A DNA stretch of 11,657 nucleotides. It comes from an uncultured Achromobacter sp. GTDB taxonomy: Bacteria > Pseudomonadota > Gammaproteobacteria > Burkholderiales > Burkholderiaceae_B. Positions 5,943 through 11,657 of this stretch are shown here, piece by piece (positions within the stretch are counted from its first letter, which is position 1; each line of letters starts with the position of its first letter). A program made the position numbers and the translations under genes. The notes beneath the pieces are model-generated. The model was not told the origin of the DNA. It searched no databases and was given only the letters and a program-made list of their open reading frames with translations. The stretch spans positions 1 through 11,657 of the forward strand of contig CAJYKY010000427.1 of NCBI GenBank assembly GCA_913775005.1. The letters are read 5' to 3'.

Positions 5943-8417
5943 TCAGGCAGCGGCCGGGGGATCTACGTGGCGGATGGAACCGGGGACGACTTGTCCGCCG
6001 AAATCAGCCAGCAATGCTTGCACAAAAGGATCAATGGCGACCGCGTCTTCGGCAGCTTGCTGGCGCGCCGCGCGTTCGGCTTGTTGCACGGCGTAGGCCG
6101 TGTCGTCGCCGGTAACGCCGACCTGCACGTCCAGCCGGATGCCTTGACCGAAATGTTCGCACAAGACGGTCTGCAAGCGGATGCGGCTTTCGCTTTCGGC
6201 CAGCGTCTTGACGGCCACGCGCAGCACGATGGCATCGCCCTGCACGCCGGCCCATTCGCTCTGGCGGGCCAGTTCGGCCGCCAGGCCCGTGACGGGCAGC
6301 TTGGCGGCCAATTCGGGCCAGCCGGCTTGTGTCATGTCCGCCATGCGGGGGCGCGAGCCGCGCTTGCGAGCGGGCGCGGCGCCTTCGCGACGCACGGCGG
6401 GTGGCGGCACGCTGGACGGCGCCGAGGGCGCGCTTGCCAGGGTTTCAAAGCCGTCGTCGTCGGGGTCGGAGGTAAAGCCGCCATCGGGCACGAAGCCGCC
6501 TTCGGCTTCGAACGGGATTTCTTCGTCGACCCAGGACGGCGGGCCGTCTCCGTCGGCGTCCGCATCGGCCGGCGCACTGGCCAGCACGGCCGCCACGGCG
6601 GGCGTGACCGCCAGCGCGGCCGAGCCCGCCGGCTTGGCGGCGGCCGCGTCATGCGCATCGGCCCGGGCGGGCGAGGAGCTGGCGTCCGGAGCGGATGCTT
6701 GGGCGGCGGGGCTGTCCGGCGGCAGGTCTTCCCAGGGCGGCACGCTGTTGGCGGCGGAGTGCGCTTGTGCAGCGGGCGCCGTCGCAGCGGATTGCGTGGC
6801 GGCGGGCGCTTGCGATGCAGAGGCATTGGACGCGGCAGCAGCTTGCGACGCAGCGTCATGGGACGCAGCAGCCGCTTGCGACGCAGCGTCATTGGACGCG
6901 ACAGCAGCTCGCGATGCAGCGTCATGGGACGCAGCAGCAGCTCGCGATGCGGCGTCATTGGACGCGGCAGCCGCTCGCGATGCAGCATCGTTGGACGCGG
7001 CAGCCGCTTGCGACGCAGCATCGTTGGACGCGGCTGCCGCTTGCGACGCAGCATCGTGGGACGCAGTAGCGGATTGCCCTGCGGCCACTTGCGAAGCCGC
7101 TGGCGCTTGCGCCGCAGCGCTATGCGCACCAGCATCCGCATTCGGGGCGCTGGCTGACTGCGCGGCGGGCGGAGCAACGTTGTCCGGAGCCGCGGCGGTC
7201 GAAGCCGTGGCGGTCGAAGTCGGGGCGGCCGACGCCGCAGCGGCCGGAGCCGTTGCCCCTGCCGCAACCTCGGCCGGTTCTGCCGTCTGGCGCGCCGGCG
7301 TGGCGGGCGCTTCCAAAGCGGTTTGCGGGCCAGCGTCACCGTTCAGCGACAACATCCGCAAGCAAGCCATGATGAAGCCCGCGTACTCGTCCGGCGCCAG
7401 GGTCAGTTCCCCCCGGCTGTGCACCGCCACGGAATAGAACAACTGCACGGCGTCGGGGTGCAGCCCCAACGCCAGACGTGCGATGTCGGCAGCCAGCGGG
7501 TCTTCGATAGGCGTAACGCCCTTGACGCGCTGTTCAATGGCCACGCGCGACAGCAGCACGGCCAGATCGGCCAGCGCGCCGGCATAGGACAGCCCGCGCG
7601 TGGACAATTCGTCGGCCACTGCCAGCACGCCCTTGGCGTCGCCCGTGGCCAAGGCGTCCAGCAGGCGCACCAGATGGCGTTGATCAATGGTGCCCAGCAT
7701 GCCGCGCACGGCATCTTCGGTCATGTTGCCGGCGCTGTAGGCAATGGCCTGGTCAGTCAGCGACAACGCATCGCGCATCGAGCCTTGCGCGGCCTGGCCA
7801 ATCAGGCGCAGCGCCGGCACTTCAAAGGGAACGGCTTCCTGGCCCAGCACCGCCTGCAAATGGCCGACGATGGAATCCGCCGGCATCTGCTTCAGATTGA
7901 ATTGCAGGCAGCGTGACAGCACCGTGACCGGAATTTTTTGCGGGTCGGTGGTGGCCAGAATGAATTTGACGTGCGGCGGCGGTTCTTCCAGCGTCTTCAA
8001 CATGGCGTTGAAGGCGTGGCCGGTCAGCATGTGCACTTCGTCGATCATGTAGACCTTGAAGCGCCCCGCGCCCGGCGCGTACACCGCCTGTTCCAGCAGC
8101 TGCGTCATTTCCTCGACGCCGCGGTTCGAGGCCGCGTCCAGCTCCAGGTAGTCGACAAAGCGCCCGGCGTCGATCTCGGTACAAGCGCGGCAGACGCCGC
8201 AAGGCTTGGACGTGATGCCGGTTTCACAGTTGAGCGACTTGGCGAGGATGCGGGATAGCGTGGTCTTGCCCACGCCCCGGGTGCCGGTGAACAACCAGGC
8301 ATGGTGCAGGCGTTGGGTGTCGAGCGCGTGAGTCAGCGCACGCACCACGTGATCCTGTCCCACGAGGGTATCGAACGATCTCGGCCGCCACTTGCGGGCC
8401 AGTACCAGATAAGTCAT
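5943..8417 (-). CDS. dnaX: DNA polymerase III subunit tau (DnaX)
   Basis: This 824-residue clamp-loader ATPase joins the polymerase cores, helicase and clamp loader at the fork. The AAA+ module (1-230) has Walker A GTRGVGKTT (45-53), a zinc site at Cys64, Cys73, Cys76 and Cys79, Walker B MIDEVH (124-129), sensor ATTD (155-158), the SRC arginine finger (168-170) and GSMRD at 212-216. The collar domain runs to about 360. Residues 361-690 are an Ala/Pro/Ser-rich linker with eight 11-residue repeats at 452-539. The C-terminal domain (about 691-824) would bind the polymerase alpha subunit. The protein is well over 100 residues longer than E. coli tau because of this linker. The start is fixed by the conserved N-terminus MTYLVLARKWRP. 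No Shine-Dalgarno is seen; a TACAAT box lies 6 bases upstream. I see no A-rich slippery site near the linker that would produce gamma. Confidence 0.98.
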   Translation of the reverse strand: MTYLVLARKWRPRSFDTLVGQDHVVRALTHALDTQRLHHAWLFTGTRGVGKTTLSRILAKSLNCETGITSKPCGVCRACTEIDAGRFVDYLELDAASNRGVEEMTQLLEQAVYAPGAGRFKVYMIDEVHMLTGHAFNAMLKTLEEPPPHVKFILATTDPQKIPVTVLSRCLQFNLKQMPADSIVGHLQAVLGQEAVPFEVPALRLIGQAAQGSMRDALSLTDQAIAYSAGNMTEDAVRGMLGTIDQRHLVRLLDALATGDAKGVLAVADELSTRGLSYAGALADLAVLLSRVAIEQRVKGVTPIEDPLAADIARLALGLHPDAVQLFYSVAVHSRGELTLAPDEYAGFIMACLRMLSLNGDAGPQTALEAPATPARQTAEPAEVAAGATAPAAAASAAPTSTATASTAAAPDNVAPPAAQSASAPNADAGAHSAAAQAPAASQVAAGQSATASHDAASQAAAASNDAASQAAAASNDAASRAAAASNDAASRAAAASHDAASRAAVASNDAASQAAAASHDAASQAAAASNASASQAPAATQSAATAPAAQAHSAANSVPPWEDLPPDSPAAQASAPDASSSPARADAHDAAAAKPAGSAALAVTPAVAAVLASAPADADADGDGPPSWVDEEIPFEAEGGFVPDGGFTSDPDDDGFETLASAPSAPSSVPPPAVRREGAAPARKRGSRPRMADMTQAGWPELAAKLPVTGLAAELARQSEWAGVQGDAIVLRVAVKTLAESESRIRLQTVLCEHFGQGIRLDVQVGVTGDDTAYAVQQAERAARQQAAEDAVAIDPFVQALLADFGGQVVPGSIRHVDPPAAA
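6801..7064 (-). repeat. Eight 33-bp (11-residue) tandem repeats in the DnaX linker
   Basis: Eight consecutive in-frame units encode the pattern A-S-[NH]-D-A-A-S-[QR]-A-A-A, covering DnaX residues 452-539; the last unit is degenerate (ASNASASQAPA). Units differ at the Asn/His and Gln/Arg positions and at silent sites. Period and frame are kept exactly, as expected for unit gain and loss by slippage or unequal exchange. Confidence 0.93.
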
Positions 8418-8423
8418 GGCTGG

Positions 8424-8429
8424 ATTGTA
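8424..8429 (-). promoter_or_regulatory. Probable -10 box of dnaX, implying a leaderless mRNA
   Basis: TACAAT on the minus strand matches five of six bases of the sigma-70 -10 consensus. It is followed by exactly six bases and then the dnaX ATG, placing +1 on or next to the A of ATG. The -35 region 17 bp upstream (CAGCCA) is weak. No ribosome-binding site precedes dnaX, which agrees with a leaderless start. Confidence 0.5.
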
Positions 8430-8458
8430 GAGCCTGTTTCGCGTGCTGGCTGAAATGC

Positions 8459-8518
8459 AAAGGGGACGGGTTTATTCCCGTGGAAATGATTCCCTGGAAA
8501 ATAACCCCGTCCCCCTTG
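8459..8518. repeat. REP-like imperfect palindrome between dnaX and ffs
   Basis: The left arm AAGGGGACGGGTTTATT (8460-8476) is nearly the reverse complement of the right arm AATAACCCCGTCCCCCTT (8500-8517), with one-base differences in the G runs. The roughly 23-base centre contains a smaller GGAA/TTCC pairing. From memory, AAGGGGACGGG-type palindromes recur between genes in many proteobacteria and some are linked to RAYT transposases; I could not verify this here. On the minus strand it could also help end ffs transcription, although the T-run after it is short (TTT). Confidence 0.6.
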
Positions 8519-8570
8519 AAAGCGAAGGGCCATGAAGGCGCTGTTGTTGCACTTCATGACCCGTTGCTTT
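8519..8570 (-). terminator. Hairpin just downstream of ffs, possible ffs terminator or processing stem
   Basis: On the minus strand an 11-bp stem (GGGTCATGAAG with CTTCATGGCCC, one U-G wobble) encloses a 14-base loop. It is extended, after a 3x3 internal loop, by AAAGC/GCTTT. It starts about 10 bases past the predicted 3' end of SRP RNA. There is no strong T-tract, so terminator activity is uncertain. Confidence 0.45.
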
Positions 8571-8579
8571 GAAGAATCC

Positions 8580-8682
8580 GGTTGGCGAGCCTTACTCCGG
8601 CACTGACCCTAAACGACTATGGCTGCTTCGTTCCCGACCTGACCAGGTTCACCGTCGAACCATGCGGAGGGGCCCGCCAGCC
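8580..8682 (-). ncRNA. ffs: Small bacterial signal recognition particle RNA (4.5S RNA)
   Basis: The complement of 8621-8644 contains the near-invariant SRP helix 8 core: GGTCAGGTC, then GGGAAC, then GAAGCAGCC. This is the site where Ffh binds. The flanks pair as expected for the long single hairpin of 4.5S RNA: the 5' GGCTGGCG (8682-8675) pairs with the 3' CGCCAACC (8587-8580) with one mismatch. The length of about 103 nt suits the small type without an Alu domain. The RNA forms the cytoplasmic SRP with Ffh for cotranslational targeting of membrane proteins. It lies directly upstream of dnaX on the same strand, as in many bacteria. The ends are estimated from pairing and could shift by a few bases. 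Confidence 0.95.
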
Positions 8683-8739
8683 GAGATTCTAGCAGAGCTG
8701 CGCGTTGCTTGCTTGCTAGCCTCTCGGCTGGCGGGCCCC
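8669..8739. repeat. 18-bp perfect inverted repeat around the ffs promoter and 5' end
   Basis: The left arm at 8669-8686 and right arm at 8722-8739 (TCTCGGCTGGCGGGCCCC) are perfect reverse complements over 18 bp. Inside, CTAGCA (8689-8694) and TGCTAG (8714-8719) pair again after a 2x2 mismatch, leaving a 19-base centre. The left arm contains the first 14 transcribed bases of ffs and part of its -10 region, so the right arm is an inverted copy of the ffs 5' end. Confidence 0.9.
8686..8694 (-). promoter_or_regulatory. Extended -10 promoter of ffs
   Basis: The minus strand reads TGCTAGAAT, an extended -10 element (TGn plus TAGAAT, five of six bases matching TATAAT), a few bases before the predicted 5' end of SRP RNA. 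No good TTGACA-like -35 is seen at 16-18 bp, which is tolerable for an extended -10 promoter. The element lies within the inverted repeat at 8669-8739. Confidence 0.65.
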
Positions 8740-8755
8740 GAGGGGCGGTATGTTG

Positions 8756-8788
8756 CCCCCTCCCCGGCCCTCCCCCCGAGGGGGAGGG
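8756..8788. other. G-quadruplex motif and adjoining GC hairpin
   Basis: On the minus strand, G runs of 6, 3, 4 and 5 are separated by A, CC and A (8777 down to 8756), a textbook G-quadruplex pattern with very short loops. Overlapping it, CCCTCCCCC (8768-8776) and GGGGGAGGG (8780-8788) form a 9-bp hairpin with a CGA loop. Both lie about 70-100 bp upstream of the ffs start. Motifs are seen directly; folding in the cell is unproven. Confidence 0.6.
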
Positions 8789-8863
8789 GGAGATGGCTTT
8801 GCTTCGCTTGCCATGGCGGCTCGCTTCGCTTTGCCTTGCTTGGTCGGCTTCGCTTCGCTTGCC

Positions 8864-9205
8864 TTGCTGAATTGCTCTCTCCGGCCTGCGGGGCTTTCGT
8901 CGGTTTGCTTGAATGGCTTCGCTGCGCTCGCCTCGCTTTGCTGAATTGCTCTCTCCGGCCTGCGGCGCTTTCGTCGGTTTGCTTGAATGGCTTCGCTGCG
9001 CTCGCCTAGGCTTGCTGACTTGCTCTCTCCGGCCTGCGGCGCTTTTGTTGGTTTTCTTGCTCGGCTTCGCACGGCTCGCCGTTGCCTACTTACCCTCTCT
9101 TGCTTGCGAAGATTGCATCGGCCCGCTTGCCTGGCTTCGCTGCGTTCGCCTCGCCTTGCTGACTTGCCCTCTCCGGCCTGCGGCGCTTTCGTCGGTTTGC
9201 TGGGC
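8864..9205. repeat. Tandem array of about 74-bp units between ffs and the helicase gene
   Basis: Units begin with TTGCTGA (or TTGCCTA) at 8864, 8938, 9012, 9082 and 9156. The spacings are 74, 74, 70 and 74 bp, and the fifth unit is partial. Each carries CTCTCCGGCCTGCGG followed by GCTTTCGTCGGTTT (the fourth copy is diverged). All but the truncated last unit also carry a version of the imperfect palindrome GGCTTCGCTGCGCTCGCC; the third copy is altered. Units 1 and 2 are almost identical. The stretch 8790-8863 holds shorter, more decayed copies of the palindromic part. Open frames crossing the array (plus 8913-9428, minus 8716-10092) are Arg/Ala- or Leu-rich, reflect the repeat rather than a protein family, and are not called as genes. 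Confidence 0.85.
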
Positions 9206-9219
9206 TGGCTTGGCTGGCG

Positions 9220-9248
9220 CCCCCCCCCCTCTCTCCCTCTCCTTCCTC
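9220..9248. repeat. C10 homopolymer within a 29-nt homopyrimidine tract
   Basis: Ten consecutive C (9220-9229) run into a C/T-only stretch ending at 9248. Homopolymers of this length are slippage-prone, and pure pyrimidine strands can form triplex DNA. It is non-coding, about 110 bp past the helicase stop. From 9249 to 9356 I see no further gene, hairpin or repeat of note. Confidence 0.8.
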
Positions 9249-9356
9249 GCCCCGATTGCATCCTTGCCTTGCTGCGACTGGTCGTATGGCTTGCTTGAGG
9301 GTGGGTCGTTGCCTGGCGGTGGATCTTGGTTGTCGGGGAGCGCGAGCGGGTTGGGC

Positions 9357-11657
9357 TTAGCGGGTCAGGTCTATCCAGGCTTTGGCGCGGGGGAAGTAGA
9401 GGGCGGCGCGGGCTTTGCGGCCGTCTAGGGCGGTGACTTGGGTGCAGTAGCGCAGGAGTTGGTCGCCGTGGCGTTGGCGCATTCGGGTGGCGAAGGCGGG
9501 GGCGGATTCGCCGGGGTGGGGGCGGCCGGTTTTGTAGTCGACGATCAGCCAGCCTTCTTCGGTGCTTAGGGCCAGGTCGATGACGGACACTTTGCCTGCG
9601 GCGTCGATCAGCGGCCATTCGCGGCGGGCGCCCGATTGCGACAGCAGCCATAGGCCGCGTTCGTCGGCCAGGGTGGCTTGCAGCGTTTCCAGGACCGCCT
9701 CGGCGGCGGCGTCGGCTTGGCTGGCGGGGATGCCGGCGCGGGTCAGTTGGCGGCGCATGGCGGGCAGGCGTTCGGCCAGGGCGGCGGCGGGCCAGGTGTG
9801 TACGCCGTCTTGGCCGATGCGGGCGAGCCACGCGTGGGCCAGCGTGCCGATGGCGGCGTCGTAGCCGGCCTCCAGTTGCCAAGCGGGATGCTCGCCGCCG
9901 TCTCCCCAGATGCCGCGCTCGGCCGCGCCGAAGCCGGGGCTGACGGTCAGCGTGGATAGCTGGGCCAGTTGCGTCAAGCCCGCGTCCGTCACGCGGCGCA
10001 GCGGTTCGCCTTGCCACTCGGGGCCGTCGACGGCGTCGGGTTCGGCCTCGCCTTCCAGCGCGGGCGGCACGGGCGTGACCAGGCATGGCCACAGGCGGCC
10101 CAACAGACTGGCCGAGGGCGGGGTCTTGACCTGGCCGCTGGCCTCGTCAACGGAGACGTGGCCCACCAGGTGCAGGCGCTTGCGCGCTCGCGTGGCGGCG
10201 ACGTAGAGCAGGCGGTCGATTTCGTACGACGCGCGGCGAGCTTCGCGCGCGCCCAGATACCGCGATACCGGATCGGCTTCGGTTTCGGCGCGTGGCTTGA
10301 CGGGGCCAAACAGCACGCGGCCGCCGCTTTGCTCAAAGCGCACCAGCGGCGCCTGATCACCGCGAGGCGCGCGATGCAGACCGTACAGGATGACGGTCTC
10401 GAACTGTAGGCCCTTGGACTTGTGCATGGTCATGATTTCGACCGCGCCCTCATCTTCGTCGGCAGCATCCGGCGCGGCGAACAGGCGCGAGATGCCCGCG
10501 TCCAGCGCCGCCGGATCGATGCCACCGTGCGGGGCCAGACGCTCGACCAACTGGAATAGGCTCTCGGCGTCATTGGCCACGGACAGACCGGCGTACAGCG
10601 ACGGACCGCCCAGGCGGCGCCACAACGATTCGACCCAGGCCGCAAACGGCATGGCGCCGGAGGCGTTACGCGCGTCCAGCAAGATCGAGGCCACCTGCCG
10701 CAGCCGCCGGTATTCGTCGGGGCTCAGCAGCGCTTGCGCTGACGGCGATGCCGGGGACGGCGCCGATGGCTGCTGCGGCACATCGTCAAACAACGATCCT
10801 TGCGCCGTCGCCTTCGCTGACACCGCAGTCATGCTCGGCGCAGGCGCGGCCTCAACCGCCGGTGTCATGCGCAGCGCGCGTTCCAGCAGCACCGGGATCG
10901 GCGTGATGTGGTCGTCGCCGAACAGCCGTTGCAAGGAGGTCAGCGTCAGGCCGCAGAACGGCGCGCGCAGGACGGACAGCCAGGCCAGCCGGTCGGCCGG
11001 ATGCGATAGCGCCCGTACCAGTTGCACCAGGTCGGCCACCACCGGGCGCAACGCCAGTGGAACGAGATCTACCGCGCGGCAGCGGATGCCTTCCTGCGCC
11101 AGGCGGCGCGTCAGGTTGCCCAGATGGCTGCGCGCGCGCACCAGCACCGCAACCGGATGCTTGGCGCCTTTGTGGTCGATCAGCGCCTGGCGCACCAGCG
11201 CCACGGCGATGTCTTCGGCCTGTTCCTCTGCCGGTGGCGCGCCCGCGCGCGACCAGGCGGGATGAAAGCGCACCGCCGGGTCCGGCAAGGCGTCGTGGAA
11301 AGCGGTGGACGGGCTGTACGCAATCGCCCCGGCTGCCGCATCGCTGCGGGCCGGCAGCAAGCCTGCGAACGACCGGTTCACCCAGTCGACGATGCCCGCC
11401 TGCGAGCGGAAGTTGTCGGTCAGGTTCAGGAAATCAGGCGTCAGTTCACCCACGCCGATGTCGGCGACTTCCAGGAACAGGCCCACCTCGGCCTTGCGGA
11501 AGCGGTAGATGGATTGCATCGGATCGCCCACCAGGAACAGGCTGCGGCCATCGCCGGCCTGCCATCCTGATGTCAGCGTGCGCAGCAAGTCCAGCTGCGT
11601 CTGGCTGGTGTCTTGGAATTCGTCGATCAGCAGATGGCGGATGGACGCGTCCAGTTT
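9357..11657 (-). CDS. UvrD/REP-type helicase-nuclease, AddA/RecB-like (N-terminus outside window)
   Basis: The last 766 residues of a large double-strand-break repair helicase-nuclease are visible; the frame is open to the window edge. Numbering from the edge, superfamily 1 motifs follow in order: II LLIDEFQDTSQTQ (9-21), III FLVGDPMQSIYRFR (41-54), IV NLTDNFRSQ (78-86), V MTMHKSKGLQFE (409-420) and VI RLLYVAATRAR (482-492). The C-terminal PD-(D/E)XK nuclease has His608 (GTLAHAWL), Asp694 (VIDLAL), Asp707 and Lys709 (VDYKTG), and QLLRY (733-737), so the nuclease looks intact. This is the AddA/RecB layout; AddA of an AddAB pair is likelier given the compact form, but the upstream partner is not visible. 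Walker A lies outside the window. A Pro/Ala/Ser-rich linker (about 266-313) carries QGSLF, resembling a beta-clamp binding motif. The stop is followed by the repeat-rich gap. Confidence 0.93.
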   Translation of the reverse strand, partial: KLDASIRHLLIDEFQDTSQTQLDLLRTLTSGWQAGDGRSLFLVGDPMQSIYRFRKAEVGLFLEVADIGVGELTPDFLNLTDNFRSQAGIVDWVNRSFAGLLPARSDAAAGAIAYSPSTAFHDALPDPAVRFHPAWSRAGAPPAEEQAEDIAVALVRQALIDHKGAKHPVAVLVRARSHLGNLTRRLAQEGIRCRAVDLVPLALRPVVADLVQLVRALSHPADRLAWLSVLRAPFCGLTLTSLQRLFGDDHITPIPVLLERALRMTPAVEAAPAPSMTAVSAKATAQGSLFDDVPQQPSAPSPASPSAQALLSPDEYRRLRQVASILLDARNASGAMPFAAWVESLWRRLGGPSLYAGLSVANDAESLFQLVERLAPHGGIDPAALDAGISRLFAAPDAADEDEGAVEIMTMHKSKGLQFETVILYGLHRAPRGDQAPLVRFEQSGGRVLFGPVKPRAETEADPVSRYLGAREARRASYEIDRLLYVAATRARKRLHLVGHVSVDEASGQVKTPPSASLLGRLWPCLVTPVPPALEGEAEPDAVDGPEWQGEPLRRVTDAGLTQLAQLSTLTVSPGFGAAERGIWGDGGEHPAWQLEAGYDAAIGTLAHAWLARIGQDGVHTWPAAALAERLPAMRRQLTRAGIPASQADAAAEAVLETLQATLADERGLWLLSQSGARREWPLIDAAGKVSVIDLALSTEEGWLIVDYKTGRPHPGESAPAFATRMRQRHGDQLLRYCTQVTALDGRKARAALYFPRAKAWIDLTR

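Noticed and set aside
6332..7339. 335-residue Arg/Pro-rich frame inside dnaX, considered as a frameshift product
   Set aside because: It results from the Ala-rich repeat read in another frame; there is no slippery heptamer at the junction.
7932..7942. A6 run in dnaX (codons CAA AAA ATT) as a gamma-producing frameshift site
   Set aside because: It lies near residue 160 within the AAA+ domain and does not fit the X-XXY-YYZ phase, so it could not yield a normal gamma subunit.
8722..8745. Second, inverted copy of the SRP RNA gene
   Set aside because: Similarity stops after the 18-bp arm; the conserved Ffh-binding core is absent on that side.
8864..9205. CRISPR array
   Set aside because: The units are contiguous about 74-bp repeats without unique spacers, and no cas gene is present.
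8716..10092. 458-residue minus-strand frame across the repeat array and the helicase 3' part
   Set aside because: It overlaps the well-supported helicase gene in another frame, and the rest translates tandem repeats with Arg-rich low complexity.

Overview
The window is GC-rich, densely coded DNA of a betaproteobacterial type. The gene order ffs-dnaX-ybaB-recR, the Ala-rich DnaX linker and the single-permease ABC operon linked to a CaiB-type CoA-transferase suggest the Alcaligenaceae (Achromobacter/Bordetella group). This placement is inference from gene content and protein style; no database was searched.

Layout. (1) 1-899, plus strand: the tail of a response-regulator receiver domain, then a GTG-started protein with a histidine-kinase-like H-box and a decayed ATPase half. 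Together they look like part of a phosphorelay. (2) 903-953: two hairpins between convergent genes, the first followed by a T-tract on the minus strand. (3) 956-4868, minus strand: a compact four-gene operon (CaiB/BaiF CoA-transferase, Tat-exported NMT1/SsuA-like binding protein, ABC ATPase, ABC permease). It probably imports an organic acid or sulfonate-like compound and activates it as a CoA ester. (4) 4941-8417, minus strand: recR, ybaB/ebfC and dnaX, the replication/repair cluster common in many bacteria. DnaX carries a very long Ala-rich linker with eight 11-residue repeats. (5) 8418-8739: dnaX promoter, a REP-like palindrome, a second hairpin, the small SRP RNA gene (ffs) and its promoter. 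The ffs promoter sits inside an 18-bp perfect inverted repeat. (6) 8740-9356: about 600 bp without a credible gene, holding G/C-rich hairpins, a G-quadruplex motif, a tandem array of about 74-bp units and a C10/homopyrimidine tract. (7) 9357-11657, minus strand: the C-terminal 766 residues of an AddA/RecB-type UvrD helicase-nuclease, running off the right edge.

Most of the window is ordinary housekeeping and transport. The least explained part is 8418-9356, the non-coding stretch around ffs: stacked palindromes, a tandem array, and a predicted leaderless dnaX start. I found no clear evidence of a new multi-gene defence or mobile system.
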